This document shows, piece by piece, positions 14,073 to 22,314 of a DNA stretch of 64,000 bases; position 1 is the first letter of the stretch, and every line of letters begins with the position of its first letter. The stretch lies in NCBI RefSeq assembly GCF_042159835.1, contig NZ_JBBVGT010000003.1, positions 186,001 through 250,000 of the forward strand, given 5' to 3'. The notes below the pieces were generated by a model that had not been told where the DNA came from, did not search any database, and was given only the letters and a program-made list of their open reading frames with translations. The position numbers were made by a program, and so were the translations under genes. This DNA is from Albibacterium profundi (GTDB lineage Bacteria > Bacteroidota > Bacteroidia > Sphingobacteriales > Sphingobacteriaceae).

Positions 14073-16571
14073 TTAATTGGTAGGTATGAGCTTGATTTGA
14101 CTGATGATGTGATCTTGATTGCGACTGCGTTTGTCTAATAGTAGGAGTTCGACGAGCTCGCCTTTTTCCCAAACGCTGATCTGGTTGTCGTAAAAAGGAC
14201 TACCCGGGTTGCCAGAAGCGCCGCCTGGCAGCACGCCATAGGCCCGCGGCGTGTCGCCAAGTAGGACGATCATACGCCAAGATGGGCCGTTGTCTTCGCT
14301 CATGGCATTAACAGTATGCTTGGAGCCGCCGACGTTGAGGATTCGGGATCCTAAACCGGGAATGGCAGCTAGATGGGGGACATGGGTTCCTTTAACTTTA
14401 CTCCATTCCCAATGATCCATGTCACCGTGTTTTTCGGTCAATTCTTGGACAGCCTCTTTGAAACTACTAATGATGACGTCGCTGCGAGTTCTTTCTTGAC
14501 TTGGAGTAGAGTACCAAGGCGACTTAGGTTCATGGAGAAGGAGGTGAACGGTTCGGTCGCGACTGGGATAGCGCATCAGGGGCTTAGCTTGACCAAAATA
14601 TTCTTTCCAAAGGTTATCATATATTCTATTATAAAAGCTTTCAAAAATACTGGCGGCTATGGAAGTGGGTACGTAACGATAGTTCCAGTCTTTAAGACTC
14701 ACTAGTGCTTTGTTTTCAATATCATTAAAATCCTGAGCCCGCGTTAGAATATGAACGAGTGTGTCCGTAAGACTTTCGGCAAGCATGCTATAGGTGTCAT
14801 TTTGAAGCGACCGAAATGATTGCAGATTGGCATTTGTCATCCCTTCTAATTGGGAATTAATTCGTCGCGCACGTTCACTAGGAGCAAATTCCCAACCTAG
14901 ATAGTAAGGATAACTCTGGTCGACCGGCCATTGGTTTGCTGAACTTAAGTAATTCTGGACAGGATTATAGGCGGTTGGGTTTCTCTCATAGGGGATCCGT
15001 TGCTTCCATTCATTACTTGGATCAGCTCCATCTAGTAAAAACTTGCCTTGACGCTTTTCTTTCATAGGAAAGAGCCCGTTGGGTGTGATGGCGATATCGC
15101 CTGTGCGGTCTGCGTAAACAAAATTCTGTGCCGGGGCAACGAAATGGGAGAGAGCGTGACGGTAATCTTGATAATTGCGAGCCATATTGAGCTCATAGAA
15201 TGTTCTGATTTCATTGGAAGGGAGGTGAGCAACCCAATTGAGCGCATAACCCTCTGGAATATTGGCCGTCATTGGCAGACTTTCGGGTTTGGTGTTTTTT
15301 AAATAGCTTATCGGTCCTTGGTGGGTATAGTAGACTGTATCATAGTAGGCTCGTTCACCACGTATTTTAATTTCTTCGATTCGCTTCTTGGTTTTCCGCC
15401 AATGGTCGTTTTGTTTATATTCCTCATAGCTATCGTCTCGGAAGGTCACTTTGTACCAGTCGAGTACATCAGAGCCGACATTGGTGACTCCCCAAGCGAT
15501 GTTTTTATTGAATCCGACGATGACGTTTGGCGCGCCGGGAATAGAAGCTCCATAGACATTGACGTTCGGACTGTGAAGTTGGATTTGGTACCAAATAGAT
15601 GGTAAAGTGAGGTCAAGGTGCGGGTCGTTGGCCAAAATAGGAAAGCCGGTAGCGGATTTATTGCCATTGACAGTCCAGTTGTTACTTCCTATATTTTCTG
15701 GTTTGATTGCGGTTAGCAAACGCGATGTAAGCCATTTGGAACTTTCATTTTTCGAGTTTATGTTATCTGCTCCATTCTTTACGATTTTGGGAGCACTCGT
15801 AATAGAAGCAGCGCTACTGCTATCTGTTTCGAATTTCCAATCGGTAGCTTCAGGAATTATAGGATCTTCGATAAAGGGGTAGTTAGGGAAGAGGTCCTCT
15901 ACAACTTTCTCACCGTATTCATTTAGAGTATTACTGAGAGCTAACTCGTTGGTTCCGCGTGCCAAAGTTGCCGACATGAGCTTTAATAGCAGAGCGGAGT
16001 TGAGTGGTTTCCAGACTTCAGGCTTGTAGTCGAGTATTTTAAACTCAAGAGGGTAGTCGGCTGCATCCAGTTGGTTGATATAGGCATTGATCCCAGCTGT
16101 ATAGGCCTCTAAAATAGCTTTGGTCTGAGGGTCTTTATTAGCTTCTGTTAGCATGTTCTCCGCTCCATAGGTCATCCCCATTCGCCGCTGGTAGCGATCT
16201 AAGTCGAGTGCCTTTTCGCCCACAACTTCAGATAAACGACCGGCAGCATAGCGCGTCTGGAAGTCTAACTGCCATAGGCGGTCTTTGGCGGTAACATATC
16301 CCTGAGCGAAATAAAGATCGTGGTCGTTTTGAGCAAATATATGTGGAATACCCTGATCATCAATCAAGATGGTCACTTCACTTTGTAGTGATTCATCCTC
16401 TAAGGAGAAGTTGTGCGGATCAACAGGCTCTGCGTTTTGCCAAAACCCGGTAAAGGGGTTTAGAAACTTGCCGAGTGGGGGAGTATCTCCTAATTTCCGA
16501 TTTAATAGGTAGACGCTGACGAAAGCAAGGGAGCTAAATAGAATTAACTTAAAAAAAGCCAATCGTTTCAT
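14073..16571 (-). CDS. Penicillin acylase family protein
   Basis: An 832-residue Ntn-hydrolase of the penicillin amidase family (PF01804). An N-terminal signal/anchor (LAFFKLILFSSLAFVSVYLL) is followed by the alpha chain (VTILIDDQGIPHIFAQNDHD; YAAGRLSEVVGEKALDLDRY), then the self-processing site GSNNW with nucleophile Ser296, and DPHLDLTLPSIWYQI. The C-terminal chain keeps HTVNAMSEDNGPSWRMIV and GGASGNPGSPFYDNQ. Such enzymes cleave amides, including beta-lactam side chains and acyl-homoserine lactones; the natural substrate here is not evident. It leads a three-gene operon with a membrane protein and a LuxE-like acyl activator, hinting at acyl-amide metabolism. Confidence 0.92.
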   Translation of the reverse strand: MKRLAFFKLILFSSLAFVSVYLLNRKLGDTPPLGKFLNPFTGFWQNAEPVDPHNFSLEDESLQSEVTILIDDQGIPHIFAQNDHDLYFAQGYVTAKDRLWQLDFQTRYAAGRLSEVVGEKALDLDRYQRRMGMTYGAENMLTEANKDPQTKAILEAYTAGINAYINQLDAADYPLEFKILDYKPEVWKPLNSALLLKLMSATLARGTNELALSNTLNEYGEKVVEDLFPNYPFIEDPIIPEATDWKFETDSSSAASITSAPKIVKNGADNINSKNESSKWLTSRLLTAIKPENIGSNNWTVNGNKSATGFPILANDPHLDLTLPSIWYQIQLHSPNVNVYGASIPGAPNVIVGFNKNIAWGVTNVGSDVLDWYKVTFRDDSYEEYKQNDHWRKTKKRIEEIKIRGERAYYDTVYYTHQGPISYLKNTKPESLPMTANIPEGYALNWVAHLPSNEIRTFYELNMARNYQDYRHALSHFVAPAQNFVYADRTGDIAITPNGLFPMKEKRQGKFLLDGADPSNEWKQRIPYERNPTAYNPVQNYLSSANQWPVDQSYPYYLGWEFAPSERARRINSQLEGMTNANLQSFRSLQNDTYSMLAESLTDTLVHILTRAQDFNDIENKALVSLKDWNYRYVPTSIAASIFESFYNRIYDNLWKEYFGQAKPLMRYPSRDRTVHLLLHEPKSPWYSTPSQERTRSDVIISSFKEAVQELTEKHGDMDHWEWSKVKGTHVPHLAAIPGLGSRILNVGGSKHTVNAMSEDNGPSWRMIVLLGDTPRAYGVLPGGASGNPGSPFYDNQISVWEKGELVELLLLDKRSRNQDHIISQIKLIPTN

Positions 16572-16711
16572 TCAATAATTTAGGGCTATAATCTTTTTAA
16601 AGATATGTAATATTTCTGATATTAAGTAAAAAACGTCCCTATACAAAAAAAGAAGGACGCGATAAATCGGCCTTCTCTTTAATGATTATTCATTTATAAA
16701 ATGACTGAAGA

Positions 16712-17020
16712 TTAATCTTGATTTCCGGAATTGCGATTATCGATATCTTGTTGCTCCTTGAGCTTGTCGACTTGATTTTTTTCACCGTAGTTTTCCGTTT
16801 TATCGGAAAAGCTAGATAACAAATCTTCGATTGAATCAAAGTTATCGGCCGTCCGTTGATGCATGTCTGATAAGGCATTTTCTAACTTTTTGTCATTTAA
16901 CTCAAAATTGTCAACTTCGAGTCGGCCGATTTTTTCGATAATAGCCTGTTGGCTGTGTTTCAGATCTTCTAATTGACGGACAATCTTTTCCATCAATTCA
17001 AACTTTTTTAACTTGTCCAT
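16712..17020 (-). CDS. Small coiled-coil protein of unknown function
   Basis: A 102-residue acidic protein, helical throughout: MDKLKKFELMEKIVRQLEDL, then HSQQAIIEKIGRLEVDNFEL. Heptads of L/I suggest a coiled coil up to about residue 70 and a disordered polar tail (QQDIDNRNSGNQD). No signal peptide or known domain. Plain lone gene between the penicillin acylase and ribE. The T-rich strand downstream (16620-16660) has TAAAGAGAAGGCC/CGGCCTTCTC-like bases that could form a weak terminator. Confidence 0.5.
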   Translation of the reverse strand: MDKLKKFELMEKIVRQLEDLKHSQQAIIEKIGRLEVDNFELNDKKLENALSDMHQRTADNFDSIEDLLSSFSDKTENYGEKNQVDKLKEQQDIDNRNSGNQD

Positions 17021-17094
17021 ACACTATGTCATTTTTTTAAACCTTTACTTCAATTTATATAGTTTAAAAACAGCGTGCTTATAAAATTGTTTGT

Positions 17095-17685
17095 TTAGCC
17101 CCGAGCTGCCAAGAGCCGGGCTACGTATTTGCCAACAATATCAAACTCGAGATTGACCTCGGTGTCCACGTTGATTTGATTAAAACTAGTGTGGTCATAC
17201 GTGTAGGGAATGATGGTGACTGTGAACCTGTCATCCTTGGAATTAAAGACGGTGAGGCTGACACCATTGATGCTTATTGAGCCTTTTTCGACAGTTACAT
17301 TGCCTAACAATGGATCGTATTGGAAGGTGAATAACCAACTTCCGTTTTCGTCCTTTTTCTCTATACACACGGCCTTTTGGTCTACGTGGCCTTGTACGAT
17401 ATGCCCATCGAGCCGTCCGCCAATAGGCGTGCAGCGCTCTAGGTTGACTTGATCGCCAACTTTTAAATTCCCGAGTGTGCTCTTTTTTAGAGTTTCATGT
17501 ACGGCGGTAACGATGTGCTGGTCGCCGTCAACCTTGACGACGGTCAGACAAACGCCATTGTGAGAGATACTCTGATCTATTTTCAGTTCTTTAGATAATG
17601 TGGAGTTAATAGTAAAATGAAGGTTGGTGCCTTCAGTTGTAATCTCTTTAACCGTTCCAACGGTTTCGATGATGCCTGTAAACAT
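17095..17685 (-). CDS. ribE: Riboflavin synthase alpha subunit
   Basis: A 196-residue enzyme that dismutates two 6,7-dimethyl-8-ribityllumazine molecules into riboflavin plus a pyrimidinedione. Start MFTGIIETVGTVKEI is the family signature. Two tandem lumazine-binding beta barrels are seen, with repeated motifs SISHNGVCLTVV and GSISINGVSLTVF, GGRLDGHIVQGHVDQ linking them, and DIVGKYVARLL at the end. Other rib genes are not in the window. It lies 7 bases after the biotin carboxylase gene, so both are likely on one transcript. Confidence 0.95.
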   Translation of the reverse strand: MFTGIIETVGTVKEITTEGTNLHFTINSTLSKELKIDQSISHNGVCLTVVKVDGDQHIVTAVHETLKKSTLGNLKVGDQVNLERCTPIGGRLDGHIVQGHVDQKAVCIEKKDENGSWLFTFQYDPLLGNVTVEKGSISINGVSLTVFNSKDDRFTVTIIPYTYDHTSFNQINVDTEVNLEFDIVGKYVARLLAARG

Positions 17686-17692
17686 AGTGTCT

Positions 17693-19180
17693 TTATATTA
17701 TACGTTTCTTTCGCCAATTGGATTGATTTTTCTGTATTCCTGTGATTGAGCTTGTTTCCATTGGACGATGTTCTTTCTTGAAAATATGATTTGCCATTAG
17801 AGCTGCGATTTCTGCGTCTTTCAGTTCGCCTTCCTGTTCTTCAGGATGGTAGTAGGTGGCAACGAAATTGGTATTGTAGCTGCCGTCTTGGAAGCTGGGA
17901 TGATCAAGCACGAAGTTTCCAAAATGAAGGGTATGTTTGATACCGCTGATTTTGTATTCCTTAATAGCACGTTTCATTCGTTGTATAGCTTCGTTACGAT
18001 CGTTTCCCCAAACGCTTAGTTTTGCGATCATTGGATCATAATACACTGGCACCTCCATGCCCATTTCGTATGCATTGTCTACTCGGATGCTTGGACCCGA
18101 CGGGAGACTGTAGCTATGAAGGGTACCGGTGTCTGGTAAAAAGTTGTTTTCCGGATCTTCAGCATAGATTCTCAACTCGATAGCATGTCCGCGGATCTGA
18201 AGTTGCTGTTGGGTCAAAGATAGGGTTTTCCCTCGGGCTATTTTTATCTGCTCTTTGACAAGATCAATACCGGTAATTAACTCGGTAATGGGGTGCTCTA
18301 CTTGTAGCCGTGTGTTCATTTCTAAAAAATAGAAGTCGAGCTGTTGGTCGACGATGAATTCTACGGTTCCCGCACCGGTATACTGACAGGCTCTTACGAG
18401 TTCAAGGGCGCATTTTCCCATTCTTTCACGCACACCGGATGGGAGAACGACACATGGAGCCTCCTCAATTACCTTTTGGTGCCGGCGTTGTATAGAGCAT
18501 TCGCGCTCAAATAAATACACGCTATTGCCGTGTTCATCAGCTAACACCTGAATTTCAACGTGCTTTGGGGACGAGATATAACGTTCTAAAAATACGGATC
18601 CGTCTCCAAAAGCGGAATTGGCTTCGGAGATGGCTAGTTTAAGCTCGTCTAAAAAGTCATCTGGTTTGTTTACAATTCGCATTCCTTTGCCACCGCCACC
18701 CGCAGCTGCTTTAATAAGGATAGGAAAACCGATGTCGGTTGCCTGTCGCATAGCTTCATCTACATCGGAAATAGCGTGGGTTGTGCCTTTAATGAGCGGT
18801 ATCTGATGCTTCAATGCGAGCGCCTTGGCCGAAAGCTTGTTACCCATTGTCTCCATAGCTTCCGCTGAAGGGCCAATTAGTTTAATTCCTTCTTGTTCTA
18901 ACGTACGCGCAAAATGAGGATTCTCAGATAAGAAGCCATAACCGGGGTGAACGGCATCGGCTTGTGTGCGTTTGCAAGCTTCAATGATTTTTTGAATGGA
19001 CAGATAAGACTCGGATGCAGTCGATTCTCCTAAATAGATGGCTTCATCAGCATACTGAACATGCAGGGCAGACCGATCAGCATCGGAAAAGACGGCGACT
19101 GTAGCAATACCCATCTCGTGCGCAGAACGCATTATGCGAATGGCAATTTCACCACGATTGGCAACTAGGATTTTTTTCAT
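17693..19180 (-). CDS. accC: Biotin carboxylase (acyl-CoA carboxylase subunit)
   Basis: A 495-residue ATP-grasp enzyme that carboxylates biotin. MKKILVANRGEIAIRIMRSA, ATP loop KAAAGGGGKGMRIV, ERECSIQRRHQKVIEEAP, EMNTRLQVEHPITELITGID and the B-C domain YDPMIAKLSVWGNDR are all present. The C-terminal 45 residues (KKEHRPMETSSITGIQKNQS) extend past the ordinary 450-residue AccC and resemble the propionyl-/methylcrotonyl-type alpha chain cut before its biotin-carrier domain. No BCCP or carboxyltransferase gene is adjacent; ribE follows. Whether it serves acetyl-CoA or another acyl-CoA cannot be settled here. Confidence 0.88.
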   Translation of the reverse strand: MKKILVANRGEIAIRIMRSAHEMGIATVAVFSDADRSALHVQYADEAIYLGESTASESYLSIQKIIEACKRTQADAVHPGYGFLSENPHFARTLEQEGIKLIGPSAEAMETMGNKLSAKALALKHQIPLIKGTTHAISDVDEAMRQATDIGFPILIKAAAGGGGKGMRIVNKPDDFLDELKLAISEANSAFGDGSVFLERYISSPKHVEIQVLADEHGNSVYLFERECSIQRRHQKVIEEAPCVVLPSGVRERMGKCALELVRACQYTGAGTVEFIVDQQLDFYFLEMNTRLQVEHPITELITGIDLVKEQIKIARGKTLSLTQQQLQIRGHAIELRIYAEDPENNFLPDTGTLHSYSLPSGPSIRVDNAYEMGMEVPVYYDPMIAKLSVWGNDRNEAIQRMKRAIKEYKISGIKHTLHFGNFVLDHPSFQDGSYNTNFVATYYHPEEQEGELKDAEIAALMANHIFKKEHRPMETSSITGIQKNQSNWRKKRII

Positions 19181-19273
19181 AGGAATATGAATATGCCGAT
19201 ATACGGAACGAGTGTTTTTAGATTGAACGCTTTGTTATAAAATTAGGAAAATAATACAAAAGTTGGTGTATAT

Positions 19274-19286
19274 TGTAAAAAGTACA
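19274..19286. promoter_or_regulatory. TGTA-N5-TACA palindrome
   Basis: TGTAaaaagTACA between accC and the kinase gene. The same pattern, GTGTA-N5-TACAC, occurs at 21261-21275 before pfkA. A shared operator is possible. Confidence 0.3.
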
Positions 19287-19418
19287 CTTTGGGTTTATTT
19301 TTTATTAACATTGGAAAAGGTATCTTACAGGCTGTAAATGGCGTTTCCTCGAAGAAGATGCGCCGAAACGGCGAAAAATAAAAAAATTAAAATTTGTAAA
19401 AAATCAAGAAAGCTGTAT

Positions 19419-19450
19419 TTTGTGCAAATTTTAATTTTTTTGCTAACTTG
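19419..19450 (+). promoter_or_regulatory. Promoter of the BadF-type kinase gene
   Basis: TTTG at 19419-19422, 21 bases, then TAACTTG at 19444-19450, 26 bases before the ATG; close to the Bacteroidetes -33/-7 pattern. Confidence 0.5.
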
Positions 19451-19475
19451 AAAAACAGATAATTACTATTCTAAT

Positions 19476-20339
19476 ATGATCATTATTGCAGACGGCGGGT
19501 CGACAAAAACAAATTGGTGTCTCATAGACAGCTCTGGAAAGAAAATCTATTTTAACACAGAAGGTTATAATCCTTACTTTGTGAGTCAAGAATACATTCA
19601 GAGCTCTTTGAAAAAGGGTTTACCTGAAGATTTGGTCTTGGAAGATATTTCCGAAGTTCATTACTATGGTGCGGGCGTACATAATGAAGAAAAAGCGCAG
19701 ATTATCAAAGATGCGTTCAGTCATTTTTTTACGAAAGCGAAGATTGCCGTAGGGCACGATTTGTTGGCTGCTGCGCGAGCGTTATTAGGAACGGAGGCCG
19801 GTTTTGCTGCAATTTTAGGCACTGGAACCAATACTTGCATCTACGACGGTGAAGATGTAGCTATGAATATTGATTCGGCAGCTTACATTTTAGGTGATGA
19901 AGGAAGCGGTTGCTATATCGGAAAAAAACTATTGACTGACTATGTGAGAGGTTTGATGCCGGAAAATGTAAGACAGGAGTTTTGGAATACGTATAAGATT
20001 ACACCGGATGAGGTGATGGATCGGGTATATACGCAACCATTGGCTAACCGTTTCTGTGCTAGCTTTAGTAAGTTTGCGTATGATTGTGCTGTTAATCTTG
20101 AATACCTAAGAGGAATCGTTAAGATCTCCTTCGTTGACTTTTTTACGAATCTGGTTTCTAAATATCCGAACTATAAAGATTATAGCTTCAATTGCATAGG
20201 TTCTGTAGGGTATAACTTTAGAAATGTATTGGAAGAAACTGCTCAGGAATTCGGAATGACGACAGGCAGAATTATCCGCTCACCTATAGACGATTTGGTG
20301 AAATACCACATTGAGAAAGCTAAAGGAGTAACGGAATAA
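19476..20339 (+). CDS. BadF/BadG-type sugar (N-acetylglucosamine) kinase
   Basis: A 287-residue ASKHA-fold ATPase. Phosphate-1 motif ADGGSTKTNW with D6, catalytic-type Asp D95 (VGHDLLAAARALLG), phosphate-2 motif LGTGTNT at 114-120, and adenosine motif CIGSVGYNF are all intact. Members near this sequence are called N-acetylglucosamine kinases (PF01869); the sugar specificity is inference. A strong bidirectional terminator follows. It is one of two paralogs in this block; the other (22315) lies after pfkA and has a damaged phosphate-1 motif. Confidence 0.82.
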   Translation: MIIIADGGSTKTNWCLIDSSGKKIYFNTEGYNPYFVSQEYIQSSLKKGLPEDLVLEDISEVHYYGAGVHNEEKAQIIKDAFSHFFTKAKIAVGHDLLAAARALLGTEAGFAAILGTGTNTCIYDGEDVAMNIDSAAYILGDEGSGCYIGKKLLTDYVRGLMPENVRQEFWNTYKITPDEVMDRVYTQPLANRFCASFSKFAYDCAVNLEYLRGIVKISFVDFFTNLVSKYPNYKDYSFNCIGSVGYNFRNVLEETAQEFGMTTGRIIRSPIDDLVKYHIEKAKGVTE

Positions 20340-20369
20340 AATATAACATTCCCAAATATAAGACGAGAG

Positions 20370-20409
20370 AAAGCGAGCGGTCATTTGCACAATGACCGCT
20401 CGCTTTTTT
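20370..20409 (+). terminator. Strong hairpin terminator
   Basis: Arms AAAGCGAGCGGTCATT (20370-20385) and its exact complement (20391-20406) with loop TGCAC, then a T run. Ends the kinase gene and can also serve the converging regulator gene at 20458. Confidence 0.92.
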
Positions 20410-20457
20410 ATATTAGCTTGCTTGTAATAGGTTGTTTGTATGGAGGTAAGTATCCGT

Positions 20458-21153
20458 TTATTTTCCGAATGAGAGTTCGTTTCGGAAAACCTTCGCGTAT
20501 TGACGTTTGTCAAATTTATAGAGTCGGGCTGCCCGATACGATACACCGCGCTGCTTTTCATCCAGCTCTTTTAATATGTTGTAGTTCAGCATCTTCTTCC
20601 TGAAATTCCGTTTGTCAAGTGTGTGGCCGGATATCGCTTCGTATACCTTTTGTAATTGTGTTAGTGTGAATTTCTCAGGCAATAACTCGAAGGCAATACT
20701 GCTGTTTTTAAGCTTACTACGAATCTTTTCTAAACTTTTAGTTATGATATTGTTGTGGTCAAATGCTAATTCGGGAAGCTCATTGATAGGGCGCCATTCT
20801 GCTCGTTTTACATAATCAGAATGTGGTTTTAGCGCTAGGGTATTTTTTAGGCGCAGTAGCGCGTAGTAAGCAACTGTGATAACACGGCCTTGCGGATGTC
20901 TTTTTAAATCTCCGAAGGTGTATAGTTGTTCCATGAAGATGTTCCGCAAACCGGTATGCTCATAGAGAATTCGCTCAACAGCGTCGTCTATGGTTTCATC
21001 TTTTTCTACAAAGAAACCGGGTAAACCCCACCAGTCTTTGTAAGGATATTCGTTTCGTTCAACGAGTAATACTTTGATTTCACCTTCATCGAAACCGAAA
21101 ATTACACAATCTGCCGTAAATATAGATTGAAGGTGTGGTAAATGTGCTTGCAA
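20458..21153 (-). CDS. Nudix-domain transcriptional regulator with degraded Nudix box (NrtR/AraR-like)
   Basis: A 231-residue protein: Nudix domain (1-150) plus winged-helix C-terminus (155-225; KFTLTQLQKVYEAISGHTLD, FRKKMLNYNILKEL). This is the layout of NrtR-type regulators, in which the Nudix fold binds a small ligand. The Nudix box (residues 46-69, GFFVEKDETIDD...RILYEHTGL) departs from GX5EX7REUXEEXGU: the second Gly is Phe47, the RE Glu is Ile62 and the second Glu of EE is His66. Hydrolysis is therefore unlikely, ligand sensing likely. It is divergent from pfkA across a palindromic spacer, so it probably controls sugar catabolism. Known Bacteroidetes members respond to sugars such as arabinose or to ADP-ribose; the effector here is unknown. 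Confidence 0.82.
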   Translation of the reverse strand: MQAHLPHLQSIFTADCVIFGFDEGEIKVLLVERNEYPYKDWWGLPGFFVEKDETIDDAVERILYEHTGLRNIFMEQLYTFGDLKRHPQGRVITVAYYALLRLKNTLALKPHSDYVKRAEWRPINELPELAFDHNNIITKSLEKIRSKLKNSSIAFELLPEKFTLTQLQKVYEAISGHTLDKRNFRKKMLNYNILKELDEKQRGVSYRAARLYKFDKRQYAKVFRNELSFGK

Positions 21154-21196
21154 AATAGTCGTATTTATTCCGTTTTTAAAAAAAATATCTAAGTTT

Positions 21197-21219
21197 GTTA
21201 TAGCAACTTTTGCTATAAC
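21197..21219. promoter_or_regulatory. 23-bp palindrome, candidate operator
   Basis: GTTATAGCAA (21197-21206), spacer CTT, TTGCTATAAC (21210-21219): perfect 10-bp arms, 44-66 bases upstream of the Nudix regulator start and about 100 bases upstream of pfkA. Its place between a divergent regulator and its neighbour is typical of an autoregulated operator. Confidence 0.65.
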
Positions 21220-21260
21220 TATCTACAAAAATGTAAAAAAAAATACAATTTTTTATGATA

Positions 21261-21275
21261 GTGTAGAAAATACAC
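21261..21275. promoter_or_regulatory. GTGTA-N5-TACAC palindrome upstream of pfkA
   Basis: Perfect 5-bp arms with a 5-bp spacer, 46 bases before the pfkA start and just upstream of a TATATTCG -7-like box (21278-21285). A second site of the same kind is at 19274. Confidence 0.4.
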
Positions 21276-21320
21276 GTTATATTCGTAATATTATAAATTA
21301 AAAAGTAAAGAAAACCTATT

Positions 21321-22307
21321 TTGGCGAGAAAGATAAATAGAATCGGAGTTTTTACGTCTGGTGGCGATGCACCAGGGATGAATGCCTGCATTCGGGCAGT
21401 GGTAAGAACAGCGCTATATAATGATTTGAAAGTGACTGGGATTCTTCAGGGTTATCAGGGGATGATTTCCAATCAATTTATTGATATGAATAGCCGGTCA
21501 GTCAGCAATATAATTCAGTTAGGAGGCACCATACTTAAAACGGCTCGCTGTGCGGACTTTAGAACACCTGAAGGAAGAAAGTTAGCATATGAGAATATTA
21601 AAGCTGAAGGAATTGATGCCTTGGTAGGCATAGGAGGGGATGGTACGTTTACTGGGATTGAGGTTTTCTCTAGAGAGTTCGATATACCGGTAATTGGTAT
21701 TCCGGGGACAATTGACAACGACTTATATGGATCTGATTTTACCTTAGGTTTTGATACGGCATGTAACACCGTCATTGAGGCAATTGACAAAATTAGAGAT
21801 ACGGCGGCATCACACGATCGTCTGTTTTTTGTAGAAGTGATGGGTAGGGATTCAGGTTGTATAGCGTTAAACTCTGGAATTGCAGGGGGGGCGGAGGCAA
21901 TATTGATGCCTGAGACAGGAACCGCAATTGATGATCTGATAGGACAACTGGAGAAAGCTGCAGACGGCAAGAAAACGTCGACAATTGTGATTATCGCCGA
22001 AGGGGAGATGAATGGTGGTGCCTATAATGTTGCGAAGCGTGTAAAAAGTAAATTTGACTTTTACGATACGAAGGTAACGATATTAGGGCATCTGCAACGT
22101 GGCGGTGCGCCGTCTAGCTTTGATAGGGTATTGGCAAGTCGTTTAGGTTTTGCTGCAGTAAATTTGTTGTTGGCTGGTAAGTCGAGACGAGTAGTGGGAT
22201 TACGCGGTAATAAGATCAGTGATATCAATATTGAAGAGTCTATTAATAACAAAGCGTTTAAACTAGCGGATGATATGATTGAATTATCTAATGTGCTAGC
22301 GATATAG
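21321..22307 (+). CDS. pfkA: 6-phosphofructokinase
   Basis: A 328-residue enzyme that phosphorylates fructose 6-phosphate at C1. Starts at TTG 21321 (ARKINRIGVFTSGGDAPGMN); an ATG further in would cut into the ATP loop. GGDGT at 105-109 (Gly at the position that is Asp in PPi-dependent enzymes) indicates ATP use; PGTIDNDL carries catalytic D132 and D134; VMGRDSGCIAL and GHLQRGGAPSSFDR are conserved. The gene opens a run pfkA - BadF-like - gapA on one strand (gaps 7 and 2 bases), so it is a glycolytic operon. Confidence 0.95.
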   Translation: MARKINRIGVFTSGGDAPGMNACIRAVVRTALYNDLKVTGILQGYQGMISNQFIDMNSRSVSNIIQLGGTILKTARCADFRTPEGRKLAYENIKAEGIDALVGIGGDGTFTGIEVFSREFDIPVIGIPGTIDNDLYGSDFTLGFDTACNTVIEAIDKIRDTAASHDRLFFVEVMGRDSGCIALNSGIAGGAEAILMPETGTAIDDLIGQLEKAADGKKTSTIVIIAEGEMNGGAYNVAKRVKSKFDFYDTKVTILGHLQRGGAPSSFDRVLASRLGFAAVNLLLAGKSRRVVGLRGNKISDINIEESINNKAFKLADDMIELSNVLAI

Positions 22308-22314
22308 AAAGTGT

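Noticed and set aside
15048..15882. Plus-strand ORFs inside the penicillin acylase gene
   Set aside because: Shadows; the minus-strand frame has all family motifs.
16690..16878. Second small minus-strand ORF overlapping 16712-17020
   Set aside because: Out-of-frame overlap with the 102-residue coiled-coil gene and composition not protein-like.
20385..20603. Plus-strand ORF at the end of the Nudix regulator
   Set aside because: Starts within a terminator hairpin and overlaps the regulator; shadow.
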